Shown: in pieces, positions 16,351 to 24,913 of the stretch | Numbering within the stretch: position 1 is the stretch's first letter | Layout: each line of letters begins with the position of its first letter | Assembly: GCA_028284905.1 (NCBI GenBank) | Contig: JANQQU010000012.1 | Span: forward strand, 124,001-188,000 | DNA length: 64,000 nt | DNA from: Calditrichia bacterium | Lineage (GTDB): Bacteria > Calditrichota > Calditrichia > RBG-13-44-9 > J075 | Direction of reading: 5' to 3' | Translations under genes and position numbers: made by a program | The notes under the pieces: generated by a model | The model's database searches: none | The model's input: only the letters and a program-made list of their open reading frames with translations | What the model was told of the DNA's origin: nothing

Positions 16351-16944
16351 CTATTTTTTTTCAGGTACTGGGTGCGCAATCTTATCCCAGCTTTCCTCAA
16401 AGTTAAACTCTTTATAAGTTGGGCTTTCCGAATTATGGCATTCGAGACATTGCTTCTCAGCAGAGCCATCCGCAACAAATATCGGTAGCATTCCTTTGGC
16501 AATCGAAGCTTCCCGGTCTTTCATAACTTTCTTTGGCTTATAGAGTGAACCGGCACCATGACAGGTTTCACACTGAACACCGGCTTCCATCTCAAATTTG
16601 GTCTTTTTAAGCTCATCGGCGACATCGTGACCAGTCACGTGGCATTTCAAGCATTCCGCTGACTGATGCGCCGGCTTTGCTAATCCTTGTTCTTTGGCAA
16701 TGCGATCCGCCTCTTCAGTCTTCAACGTTTCATAAGCCTGGGCATGCTTGGATGCTTCCCAGATCTTAAACTGCTTACCCTGTTTGGTGGTTTTATGGCA
16801 TTTTTTGCAGCCGATTGCCCCGATATACATTTGAACAGTTGAAGTTTCTTCTTCATCTTCTGCTTCTTCCACTTCGGCCTCCTGAGCAAGAGCGCCTACG
16901 GACATTGCCAGCAGGAATATCAGGCTTAAAAATATCGTTTTCAT
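16351..16944 (-). CDS. Tetraheme cytochrome c (cytochrome c554-like)
   Basis: This 197-residue periplasmic protein has a signal peptide (about 1-20), then a very acidic spacer (EAEVEEAEDEEE). Four CxxCH heme-attachment motifs follow: CKKCH, CLKCH, CETCH and CLECH. Spacing and context (YIGAIGCKKCH, SKHAQAYETL, GVQCETCHGAGS) fit the cytochrome c554 fold (Cytochrome_C554). It is the last gene of the leftward cytochrome operon, 70 bases after the NapC/NirT gene. It would carry electrons in the periplasm from the two inner-membrane quinol-oxidising proteins. The partner choice is inferred from position. Confidence 0.9.
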   Translation of the reverse strand: MKTIFLSLIFLLAMSVGALAQEAEVEEAEDEEETSTVQMYIGAIGCKKCHKTTKQGKQFKIWEASKHAQAYETLKTEEADRIAKEQGLAKPAHQSAECLKCHVTGHDVADELKKTKFEMEAGVQCETCHGAGSLYKPKKVMKDREASIAKGMLPIFVADGSAEKQCLECHNSESPTYKEFNFEESWDKIAHPVPEKK

Positions 16945-17017
16945 TTTTTTCTCCGAAATTTGGTTGAACTTATTCTCTATAGTTAATGGACATTTTTTCC
17001 TGTTGTACCGTGTGATA

Positions 17018-18523
17018 TTATGGATTTAAACCGGTATGGCAATCGGTGCAAAGTCCCTCACGCCAATCTTCATCACCATCCGGGTGCATGAATTCCAGGC
17101 CATTGCCGGTTTCCGCATAGGCCATTTCAGCAGGGGGCCCTTGGGCCGTGATCAAATGGCAAAGGTTACAATCCATGGAGATGGATTTACCACTTTCGCT
17201 AATATGCGTGTTGTTATGGCAGCGGAAACAACCGTTAAAATCTTTGTGGCCGATATGGTCCGGATAGGCATCCCAGCGCACCTTCATTTCCGGAAAAATA
17301 TTTTTCGAAAAAGCCTCCTGCATACCAAGAATTGCCTGAGCGACCAACTCTCTCTTCTCCTCATAAATTTCAGGATATTCTTCTTCGTAATAGTCGTTGA
17401 TGGTGCGGGCAATTTCCTGCATTGCAGAATCGTTGTTGGCAAATTCCTGATCACAGAGTTCTACGGCAATCATTTTGATTTCCGGCAACTCGACAGGAAT
17501 CGCCCCGGTGTTGATCGCTACGTTGACAAATTTCGCCGGGGTCTGATAGATATGCGAAGGGCGGTTATGACAGTCCATACAGTCCATCAGGCGTGTTTCC
17601 ATTATTGCCAGCGAATCAACGTCCACGTCGCTCTCTTCGTCCATGTAGATGGTCTCCTCACCGGTTTTCAGATTCGTGTATCGTACCCAGACGATCTCTT
17701 CCCGGGATTCATCACTGGGGATGTATTCAATTTTGACATCCGGATTGATATGCCAGTGAATCCCTTCTTTTAACCCATGATCAGAGTTTATCGCCCCGGT
17801 TTTCATCAGCAGCTGAATATCCCATTGAGTGTTTTCTTCATCGGAGAGATAGTGGCTTTGCTGATGAAGTTTTTGCGCATAGAACTGCGACGGCCAGTGA
17901 CAATTCTCGCAAGTTTCCCGGGCCGGTCGTAAATTAGCAATCGGCGTCGCAATTGGCCGGGGATACTTGTCCGCCAGGCTGGAATAGACCTGATATAGCC
18001 CGGATAGTTTCGAGCGCACATACCAGTCCGCGCCAGTACCGACATGACAATCCACACAGCTCACCCGGGCATGTGCGGAATTTTGATATGCTGTGAATTC
18101 CGGGTGCATAACTTTGTGACAGACCGTTCCGCAAAAAGTCACAGATTCGGTATAGTGAAATGCTTCATAGCTGCCAACCGCGGAGGCAAAAAGGAGAAAG
18201 GAAGTACCAACGGAAAAAACCATAAATGCATTCCGGTGCCGAACGATGTTTAAATCTACCCGAGGCCAGGCGGGTTGATCCGGATCGAGCGCCTTCTGGC
18301 GCCGTCTGGTTTCAATTAACATTCCGATGGGAATTAACAACAAGCCGAGAATCATTACCGCCGGCAGCAAAATATAAATTACCAGTCCCAAATAGGCATG
18401 CGTATCCCGCCAAAAGACCGAAATCGTAAAGAGAAATACAATCATTGAAAATGAGATAAACGCAATCATCGCACCGATAAGCGTTATCCAGTTTTGGGAA
18501 GAGCGGGGTAGCTTGAATTTCAT
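17018..18523 (-). CDS. Seven-heme NapC/NirT-type inner-membrane cytochrome (ImcH-like)
   Basis: This 501-residue protein has three N-terminal transmembrane helices (about 12-37, 45-70, 100-118) and a periplasmic heme domain. It has seven motifs: CGTVCH (CX3CH, about 131-136), CVDCH, CENCH, CMDCH, CFRCH, CNLCH and CTDCH. NapC/NirT proteins take electrons from quinol. Length, heme count and three helices match ImcH of Geobacter, an inner-membrane cytochrome needed for respiration of high-potential extracellular acceptors. I place the start at ATG 18523, with TCAGGAG 8 bases upstream. Longer in-frame starts at 18553 and 18556 overlap the stop of the preceding gene. Assignment to ImcH rests on architecture, not on alignment. 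Confidence 0.87.
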   Translation of the reverse strand: MKFKLPRSSQNWITLIGAMIAFISFSMIVFLFTISVFWRDTHAYLGLVIYILLPAVMILGLLLIPIGMLIETRRRQKALDPDQPAWPRVDLNIVRHRNAFMVFSVGTSFLLFASAVGSYEAFHYTESVTFCGTVCHKVMHPEFTAYQNSAHARVSCVDCHVGTGADWYVRSKLSGLYQVYSSLADKYPRPIATPIANLRPARETCENCHWPSQFYAQKLHQQSHYLSDEENTQWDIQLLMKTGAINSDHGLKEGIHWHINPDVKIEYIPSDESREEIVWVRYTNLKTGEETIYMDEESDVDVDSLAIMETRLMDCMDCHNRPSHIYQTPAKFVNVAINTGAIPVELPEIKMIAVELCDQEFANNDSAMQEIARTINDYYEEEYPEIYEEKRELVAQAILGMQEAFSKNIFPEMKVRWDAYPDHIGHKDFNGCFRCHNNTHISESGKSISMDCNLCHLITAQGPPAEMAYAETGNGLEFMHPDGDEDWREGLCTDCHTGLNP

Positions 18524-18552
18524 AATGATCTCCTGAGATGAGATTCTTTCCA

Positions 18553-21003
18553 TCAATTAGGTGACTCTTTTTCAGGTGATTCTTTGGTATCTGGTTTTTC
18601 GGTTTCTGCTTGTTCTTTTTCTGCTTCTATTTGTTGAATTCTTTCCCATTCTAACGGATGCTCGTGTGCCATTTCTTCCGCGCTCACTTTTCCGGTTAAC
18701 CAGGTGAAATTCATCGGGTAAACGTCCGGGTTAAAAATGACGTAGTAGAAATGCCAGACGACAATGGCGAGAAAAGCCAGCCAGGCTTCGAAATAGTGGA
18801 TCGCTTCACAAACATCGACGAACAATTTCGAGAACCAGGCCATCGATTGATTTTCAAACCAAAGGGCAAACCCGGTAACGCCCATAATGACCGTTCCCCA
18901 AATCAATGCCCAGTATTCGATTTTTTCCACGTAGTTAAAGCGATCGAATTTCGGTTTTTCCTTACCGAAGCCTAAATTATGTTTCATTGCCATTATCATG
19001 TCCCGGGCGTCCTGAATCCTTGGAAGCATGTCCTTAAAGAACTGGCGGCCTCGTTTGGTCCAGAGCACGTAATACATGTGATAGAAAGTAACTGCTGTCA
19101 TCACTACTGCAGCGATTCTATGCAAAAGGCCTCGCAGTTCGAAGATGCCTTCTCCGCCCATTTTGCGAATGCTGATCACCCACCACGCTTCCGGAAATTT
19201 CAGCATAAACCCGGTGATCACCAGCGCGATAAAGCTACTGGCGAGGGCGATGTGCTGGACGCGTTCCCCGACGGTCATTCGTAAATGAGGTTTAAGGCTC
19301 TGCAGCGGTTTGGCTTTCGGCACCGGGCTAAAGCGTTCCTGATACTTTTCCCGGGTTTTACTAACCCAGTCAAGAATATTATGGATGGACATGCTGCCGA
19401 CGGTTGCGATGATCAAGACCAGGTAAATATTGGCAATCCAGTAGATAATGTCCTTTTCCCCGGATTCGGTGGAGATATGCACTTTACCAATAGTAAAATT
19501 CTCATTTGCACCCGGGTGACATTGTCCGCAGGTTTCCGCCAGGCGAGTTTGGTGAATCATCGAACGTTCGTCGCTGGAAGGCAGAATATCATGCACGCCA
19601 TGGCAGCTGGCGCAATTGGCTGCTTCTACGTCCCCAAAGCGCACTGCCAGACCATGATAGCTGTCGTTATAAGCGGCAAAACGATCTGAAGAAATGCCAT
19701 ATTTTTCCGTCAGCTTTACAGAATTATGGCAAGGGCCGCAGACCTGCTCAGCAACATTCTGCGGGGCAACCGGAGAGCTGGCAATTTCATGCTCGATAAT
19801 CCGGTGTTCACCATGGCAGTCGGTGCAGGTTGGTGAATCTTCAATACCCTTGGCGAGTGCAACGCCATGAATGCTTTCGTTAAAATCCACCATAACGCTA
19901 TCATGGCAGCTGCCGCAGGTTTGTGCAATGTTAAACTTGTTCACCGGCGAAGCAGGATCGGAAGCTTTCATATTCTGATGCGCGCCGTGGCAGTCGCTGC
20001 AAATGGCAGAATTTTCATTGCCTTCGAGATATAAGCGACCGTGCACACTGTTTTCGTAGCCGGCGATAAAACCGGGATCGTGCGTTGTTCGGTCAATAAC
20101 ATCAGGACTATCGAGGTGGCAGGAAAGACAAACATCGATTTCCCGCTGGCGACTCATATTCGAGCGGCTATCGTCGCTGGCATAAATCTGATGTTCGCCA
20201 TGGCAGTCGACGCAATTCGGTGCATTCTCGAAACCGGCCGCTAATGCTTTTCCATGCTCGGATGCCATAAATTCTTCTGTAACATCATCATGGCATTCAT
20301 TACAGGTGGCGACGATATTACTGTGATTCACCGGAGAGTTTTCCGCATCGACGGAAAGAATATCATGGCCCCCGTGGCAGTCGCTGCATTCAAGGTCTTC
20401 AGCATGAATACTTTCCGAGTATGATTGCACAAACGCCAGGGTCGATTCAGTGTGACTTTTTTCTGCATACTCCTGATCACCATGGCAGGAGAGGCAATTG
20501 GCAGAGCTGGCTGCTTCTGCGCGGTGCGGCGAATGACAGTCAAAGCATCCCGGCCCATCTTCTGCTGTAAAGTGGATGGACTTCTTGATCGCTGCGATTG
20601 CTTCTTCATGGCAGTCCTGGCAGACGGCAGCGAGGCGTGCCGAATTTACTGGTTGGTGAATCTCGGTGTGGCAGGTTACACAATTTAATTCCCGGCGATG
20701 CGCACTGGCGGAAAACGCATGGACACTTTCTTCATGGCAGGAACTGCAATCCACCGGGGTAATGATTTCCTTGTGAGGATCTTCTTCCGGATCAAAACCG
20801 GTATGGCAATCGACACAAGTATTTTCCCTGTGTGCAGATTTCCGAAAAGCGTCCGTAGCGACATGGAGAGAGATTTCCTTGCCATTCTTTTCCATGGTAA
20901 ATTCCGGGTCATCATGGCAATCGAGGCAATCTTCAATAGTTTGTCCCGGCAATCCTGCGCTCAGCAGGATGAATATGAGGATGATTAAATGGAATGACTT
21001 CAT
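18553..21003 (-). CDS. 17-heme cytochrome c fused to diheme cytochrome b membrane domain (CbcL-like)
   Basis: This 816-residue fusion has a signal peptide (1-20) and a periplasmic domain with 17 CxxCH motifs (from CLDCH at 26-30 to CGQCH at 492-496). The repeats have a DxPxCxDCHGxH pattern. A cytochrome b561/HydC-like membrane domain of five helices follows (about 520-540, 584-602, 626-646, 697-715, 735-757). Candidate b-heme ligands are H584, H628, H642, H736 and H751. A charged C-terminal tail ends it. The fusion resembles CbcL of Geobacter, which joins about 15 c-hemes to a b-type quinol oxidase and serves low-potential acceptors. It lies 2 bases after the sigma-54 activator gene and just before the ImcH-like gene, in one operon. 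Confidence 0.9.
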   Translation of the reverse strand: MKSFHLIILIFILLSAGLPGQTIEDCLDCHDDPEFTMEKNGKEISLHVATDAFRKSAHRENTCVDCHTGFDPEEDPHKEIITPVDCSSCHEESVHAFSASAHRRELNCVTCHTEIHQPVNSARLAAVCQDCHEEAIAAIKKSIHFTAEDGPGCFDCHSPHRAEAASSANCLSCHGDQEYAEKSHTESTLAFVQSYSESIHAEDLECSDCHGGHDILSVDAENSPVNHSNIVATCNECHDDVTEEFMASEHGKALAAGFENAPNCVDCHGEHQIYASDDSRSNMSRQREIDVCLSCHLDSPDVIDRTTHDPGFIAGYENSVHGRLYLEGNENSAICSDCHGAHQNMKASDPASPVNKFNIAQTCGSCHDSVMVDFNESIHGVALAKGIEDSPTCTDCHGEHRIIEHEIASSPVAPQNVAEQVCGPCHNSVKLTEKYGISSDRFAAYNDSYHGLAVRFGDVEAANCASCHGVHDILPSSDERSMIHQTRLAETCGQCHPGANENFTIGKVHISTESGEKDIIYWIANIYLVLIIATVGSMSIHNILDWVSKTREKYQERFSPVPKAKPLQSLKPHLRMTVGERVQHIALASSFIALVITGFMLKFPEAWWVISIRKMGGEGIFELRGLLHRIAAVVMTAVTFYHMYYVLWTKRGRQFFKDMLPRIQDARDMIMAMKHNLGFGKEKPKFDRFNYVEKIEYWALIWGTVIMGVTGFALWFENQSMAWFSKLFVDVCEAIHYFEAWLAFLAIVVWHFYYVIFNPDVYPMNFTWLTGKVSAEEMAHEHPLEWERIQQIEAEKEQAETEKPDTKESPEKESPN

Positions 21004-21005
21004 AG

Positions 21006-22037
21006 CTATTCGCCTGTATTCTTTCCGTTCGTATGATTCGCTCTCAGATTGAATTTGTTGATCAGTCGATGTATTGTTCGCCGGTCGATCTCGCAGATGT
21101 TTGCTGTCCGACTAATATTCCATTTATGTTTTTTCAGGTGATGGCGAAGGTATTCCTTTTCAAATTTTTCCAGGACCATTTCCTTCGCTTCTTTATAGGT
21201 TAGTTTATCCCATTTTTGGCGATTATTTTCGATGTGATATTTGGCGATGTTCATCGGCAAATCGGTATGGCAGATCGTCGGTGGGGTTGCCAGGTAATAG
21301 GTGCGCTCGATAACATTTCGCAATTCACGCACGTTGCCTGGCCACTCATAGTCTTGCAGAATTTGTAAAGCCTGGGCGCCGATGCCGTTAATTTGCCGGC
21401 AATACTTTGTTTCAAATTGCTTCAGAAAAAAATCGGCGAGCAGCGGAATATCCCGGCGCCTTTCCCTTAATGGTGGTACTCGCAGTTGAATAGTGTTAAT
21501 CCGGAAATACAAATCTTCTCGCAATTTTCCGTTCTGCAAAAAACTTTCAACATCCCGGTTTGTTGCGGTAACGATTCTGACATTTACCGGTATTTCCGCT
21601 TTGCCGCCAATTCGGCGAATTTTGTTTTCCTCTAGCATGCGCAAGAGTTTTACCTGCAAAGTTTGCGATAGCTCGCAAATTTCATCGAGGAATAGCGTAC
21701 CTCCACTCGCCAATTCCACCAATCCAGGCTTTGATTGAAAGGCTCCGGTAAAAGCGCCTTTCTCATATCCAAAAAGTTCACTTTCAAATAGAGAATCGGG
21801 CAATGCACCGCAATTTATCGGGACAAAGGAGTGATTGCGGCGTTCAGAGAAATCATGGATGCTCCGGGCTACTAATTCTTTACCAACACCGCTTTCGCCG
21901 AAGATAAAAACTGCTGCATCCCCGAAGGCCACCTTTTTGATGATCTCAAAAACTTTCCGGATAGCTTTGCTTTTGCCGATCATATTATGAAAGCTGGGAA
22001 ATGAAGCTATCGTATCCGTGTAGTTGGTCGCTTTCAT
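21006..22037 (-). CDS. Sigma-54-dependent activator lacking a receiver domain
   Basis: This 343-residue protein is the AAA+ plus DNA-binding part of an NtrC-type activator. Walker A GESGVGKE is at 47-54, the sigma-54 contact loop GAFTGA at 94-99, and Walker B GGTLFLDEI at 112-120. An arginine-finger region (LREDLYFRIN) and a C-terminal Fis-type helix-turn-helix (about 296-332; NISRTANICEIDRRTIHRLI) follow. Only about 18 residues precede the AAA+ domain, so there is no receiver, PAS or GAF input. AAGGAT precedes ATG 22037. It is the first gene of the leftward cytochrome operon. It faces a receiver-like gene across a region with a sigma-54 promoter, which it probably controls. Confidence 0.95.
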   Translation of the reverse strand: MKATNYTDTIASFPSFHNMIGKSKAIRKVFEIIKKVAFGDAAVFIFGESGVGKELVARSIHDFSERRNHSFVPINCGALPDSLFESELFGYEKGAFTGAFQSKPGLVELASGGTLFLDEICELSQTLQVKLLRMLEENKIRRIGGKAEIPVNVRIVTATNRDVESFLQNGKLREDLYFRINTIQLRVPPLRERRRDIPLLADFFLKQFETKYCRQINGIGAQALQILQDYEWPGNVRELRNVIERTYYLATPPTICHTDLPMNIAKYHIENNRQKWDKLTYKEAKEMVLEKFEKEYLRHHLKKHKWNISRTANICEIDRRTIHRLINKFNLRANHTNGKNTGE

Positions 22038-22345
22038 TCAGTTATCCTTATCCGTGAACAATTCTGTATTCAGCAACGCTAAATCTCCTACTTTACTATA
22101 TTCTTATCCACAAATATTCTGCCAACTATTCGTGACCAATCCTATTTGCATGAAAAACTAATATTTAAGCAATTACCGCCCTCCTGAGAAGGTAAAGGAA
22201 GGGGTGCTTCATTTCTTCGGTAAGAAATTTTTGCAAATTTTTAAACAGTTGTTTTTTATGGAATAACGAGGTTTTGACTTGCGTATTTCTGTGGCAGGGT
22301 AGCTTTGTGGCTACTGTTAAAGTTGCTAAATAAGCACACTCAAAG

Positions 22346-22439
22346 TTGAGACATTGATACGACAGGTGAGACAGTTTTGTCTCAATGTTTAAGTATTTGT
22401 TTTTCAATATTTTAAAGGGGTATGTTTCAAAATGAAACA
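22346..22439. promoter_or_regulatory. Candidate enhancer (upstream activator) sites for the sigma-54 activator
   Basis: Five related heptamers occur. TTGAGACA (22346-22353) stands alone. TGAGACA (22367-22373) and TGTCTCA (22378-22384) form a perfect inverted repeat with a 4-base spacer. TGTTTCA (22423-22429) and TGAAACA (22433-22439) form a second one with a 3-base spacer. They lie about 90-180 bases upstream of the -24 element at 22530, where sigma-54 enhancers normally sit. Dyads suit a Fis-type helix-turn-helix dimer. Binding by the adjacent activator is inferred. Confidence 0.55.
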
Positions 22440-22528
22440 GTGAAAATCAACGAAATTTAGGAATTAAGCAAAATGTGAAAGGCTTTTAAGTGTAATAAAA
22501 ATAATTTTTTAAGGTGCTATAACGTAGA

Positions 22529-22544
22529 TGGCATAATTACTGCA
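22529..22544 (+). promoter_or_regulatory. Sigma-54 (-24/-12) promoter of the rightward cytochrome operon
   Basis: TGGCATAATTACTGCA matches the consensus TGGCAC-N5-TTGCA: GG at 22530-22531 and GC at 22542-22543, separated by exactly 10 bases. The expected start of transcription is near 22555, about 55 bases before the receiver-like gene. Confidence 0.75.
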
Positions 22545-22609
22545 ATATACCAAAATGATGATTTAGCGGACCGAATAAGTCGTGGTATAGTTCTTCCAGA
22601 GGTGACCTG

Positions 22610-23041
22610 ATGCAACAAGTCGAAATTAACAATCGCAGCATCAAAAGAAGAAACATGAAGGCTGATATTATGCGCACGATAATGGTTTTAACAGCAGAAC
22701 CTTCTCTTTTTATCAAGCGAAATCACCTGGAAGCGCAGGAAGAAACTATTGATATCCGTATTTATACCGATGTGCTGGATTTTATGGAAGCCTTCCTGCA
22801 GGCCCATCCACAATTGGTTATTCTCGATATTGATGTGTTCAATGGCCGCATTTCCCAAATGGTCAATATCCTGACTGCAATGGAGAAGCAACTAAAGTTA
22901 TTATTGCTGCTCCCCAAAGAAAAATTGAAAAGTATCTCCAGAAGAGTTGTCCTCAGTGATTTACCCTATCTGATCAAACCGGTGTTCCGGGAAAATATAT
23001 ATGAATATGCGACTTTAATGTTAAAAACTAGTCATAGATAG
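22610..23041 (+). CDS. Degenerate stand-alone receiver-domain protein
   Basis: This 143-residue protein looks like a response-regulator receiver without an output domain. Strand 3 LVILDID holds the candidate phospho-acceptor D73, and LIKPVF holds the conserved Lys (K123). The N-terminal acidic pair is missing (LTAEP, only E30), and the Thr/Ser switch after strand 4 is replaced (LLLLLPKE). It is therefore probably a pseudo-receiver or an atypically controlled one. AGAGG precedes ATG 22610. It is the first gene after the sigma-54 promoter, 26 bases ahead of the nonaheme lipoprotein. The divergent activator lacks exactly this kind of domain. Confidence 0.7.
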   Translation: MQQVEINNRSIKRRNMKADIMRTIMVLTAEPSLFIKRNHLEAQEETIDIRIYTDVLDFMEAFLQAHPQLVILDIDVFNGRISQMVNILTAMEKQLKLLLLLPKEKLKSISRRVVLSDLPYLIKPVFRENIYEYATLMLKTSHR

Positions 23042-23067
23042 GTCCCATTATCAGGAGGTGCACTACG

Positions 23068-24831
23068 ATGAGACAGTTACCATGTAAAAAGTTCGTTCAA
23101 GCTACGATTTTTGGTCTTTTTGCGATGCTGCTGTTGTTTAGTGCCTGCGAAAACGAAAAGACGGTGATTGAGACCGTCGTCGTTCGAGACACTGTAGAAA
23201 CAATTGTCAGCATTATCAGTGTGGATGAGGTTTATGCCGAACCGGATTCCATTAGCCAGGGTGGTTCGATTACGCTGGCTGCACAATTAACCCTGGGCCC
23301 GGAAGCCGGGAACATCACTCTGAAGTGGTTTGCCGAAGCGGGCACGCTCGATAAGGCTGAGGGCGATACGGTAATCTGGAAAGCACCGGACGATCCGGGT
23401 GCGTATATGATCTCGGTACATGCCACCGACGGGGATTACATCGGTATCGGCACACGACGGATTGGCGTTGGGATGTATGCCCCAACGGTGACGCCCTACT
23501 ATCTTGGTGATGTTAGTTGTATGAGTTGCCACCAGGATCAGCATAATAAGTGGGCGGAAACCGGACACGCCGAAGCTTGGGCTGGCTTGCAGGCAAGTGG
23601 TCATGTTCAGAGCTTCTGTATTCCCTGCCATTCGGTTGGTTATGAAGGGGAAATCGGCAACAGCGGCTACGACGAAGCCCCGATCGCGAAGTTTGAAAAC
23701 GTGCAGTGCGAAAACTGTCACGGTGCTGCTTCCGATCATATTGCCGGCGCTGCCCCGGATCCCACCAAGGTTCACGTTGGATACGAAGTTGAGCAGTGCG
23801 GTAAATGTCATGATGGCACTCATCATCCATTCCTGAGTGAATGGGAAAATTCACCGCATAATTTTGATCCGAACTTCTTCGCGGTTACCCGGGGAAGTTG
23901 TGCCGGCTGCCATGAAGGTGTTGCCTCGGCAATCCGCCTCTCCGGTAAATCCGCATCTCAGCCACTGGAGGTTTTTTATGGCAGTGGTACTGTTACTGAA
24001 CGGCCCGATACCAGCGTTTTTGCTTATGGCAATATCGGCTGTATTACCTGTCACGATCCGCATAATGACGAGAATCCCGGCCAAATCCGCACCGTTGCCG
24101 ACGTGCCGCTGGTAACTGCCAATGGCGCCTCTCCGGTAATCACCGAAGGTGGCGTTGGGAAACTCTGTATGCATTGCCACCACGCCCGCCGTGGTCCGGA
24201 TGATCAGGTTGTTAATGGATATGCCCACTTTGGCCCGCATGCCAATCCGCAGGCAGATATGATGCAGGGCGCCAGCGCTTATCATGGCGTGGCCGATGCA
24301 TCCTTCCCCTGGGCAGATCCTTCCCACCTGAGTGTGCAAAACAGCTGTAAAACCTGTCACATTCAAACAGCAGAATATGTGCCGGGTACCGGTGCAAAAA
24401 CCGGTCACACCTTCCTGCCTTCAGTGGAAGCATGTGTGAACTGCCATGGTCAGATTGCTGAATTTGGCGACATTATGGCCCTGGAAGACTTCGATGGTGA
24501 TGGTAGTGTTGAAGGCGTGATGCACGAAGTTGACGGGTTGATGGCAATTCTCGAAGCTGCATTGTTTGAATCCATCGTCAATCGCGGACAGGATACTACC
24601 GGATACAGCAATGACCTCGCGCATTTTCTCGGGGACGACTCGCTGACTGTTTTGATTGAACGGGAAGCCGGGTATAACTGGGTATTTGTCCATGACGACA
24701 AGAGCCATGGTATTCATAACCCGGATTATGCCGTGCAGTTGCTGCAGCAAAGCTTTCAGCACCTGACCGGTACACCGGTACCGAATGCCGCCATTATGGA
24801 TGGCACCCGAAAAGTTACCGCACAGTGGTGA
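23068..24831 (+). CDS. Nonaheme cytochrome c lipoprotein with N-terminal Ig-like domain
   Basis: This 587-residue protein has a lipoprotein signal (LLLFSAC, lipid-modified Cys near 27). A beta-sandwich Ig/PKD-like domain follows (about 45-135; ITLKWFAEAGTLDKAEGDTVIWKAPDDPGAYMISV). A heme domain carries nine CxxCH motifs: CMSCH, CIPCH, CENCH, CGKCH, CAGCH, CITCH, CMHCH, CKTCH and CVNCH. The last 130 residues lack hemes. A strong AGGAGG lies ahead of ATG 23068. It is probably an outer-membrane or surface cytochrome, since the Ig-like domain could hold the hemes away from the membrane. It directly precedes a beta-barrel gene, as in porin-cytochrome conduits. Confidence 0.9.
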   Translation: MRQLPCKKFVQATIFGLFAMLLLFSACENEKTVIETVVVRDTVETIVSIISVDEVYAEPDSISQGGSITLAAQLTLGPEAGNITLKWFAEAGTLDKAEGDTVIWKAPDDPGAYMISVHATDGDYIGIGTRRIGVGMYAPTVTPYYLGDVSCMSCHQDQHNKWAETGHAEAWAGLQASGHVQSFCIPCHSVGYEGEIGNSGYDEAPIAKFENVQCENCHGAASDHIAGAAPDPTKVHVGYEVEQCGKCHDGTHHPFLSEWENSPHNFDPNFFAVTRGSCAGCHEGVASAIRLSGKSASQPLEVFYGSGTVTERPDTSVFAYGNIGCITCHDPHNDENPGQIRTVADVPLVTANGASPVITEGGVGKLCMHCHHARRGPDDQVVNGYAHFGPHANPQADMMQGASAYHGVADASFPWADPSHLSVQNSCKTCHIQTAEYVPGTGAKTGHTFLPSVEACVNCHGQIAEFGDIMALEDFDGDGSVEGVMHEVDGLMAILEAALFESIVNRGQDTTGYSNDLAHFLGDDSLTVLIEREAGYNWVFVHDDKSHGIHNPDYAVQLLQQSFQHLTGTPVPNAAIMDGTRKVTAQW

Positions 24832-24913
24832 TAATATTTTTAATCCGCATGAAGCCCGGATATCCCGGGCTTCATACCGGTGAAACCATTCACCATAAAC
24901 GGAAAAAGATGCC

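Larger units (their letters stand above)
22038..22609. other. Divergent regulatory region between the two cytochrome operons
   Basis: This is a non-coding, AT-rich region between the leftward sigma-54 activator operon and the rightward receiver-cytochrome operon. It contains a sigma-54 promoter reading right and a cluster of TGAGACA/TGTCTCA-type inverted repeats, listed separately. I found no matching sigma-54 promoter for the leftward operon. A short leftward reading frame (22165-22407) has no family features and no start signal, and I consider it chance. Confidence 0.7.

Noticed and set aside
16351-21003. Assigning the operon to nitrite or nitrate respiration because of its NapC/NirT and c554 similarity
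   Set aside because: No catalytic subunit (NapA, NrfA, NirS or hydroxylamine oxidoreductase) is encoded nearby, and the cytochrome-b fusion fits an extracellular route better.
22165-22407. An 80-codon leftward reading frame in the divergent regulatory region
   Set aside because: It has no family features and no ribosome-binding site, and it overlaps the inverted repeats that fit enhancer sites better.
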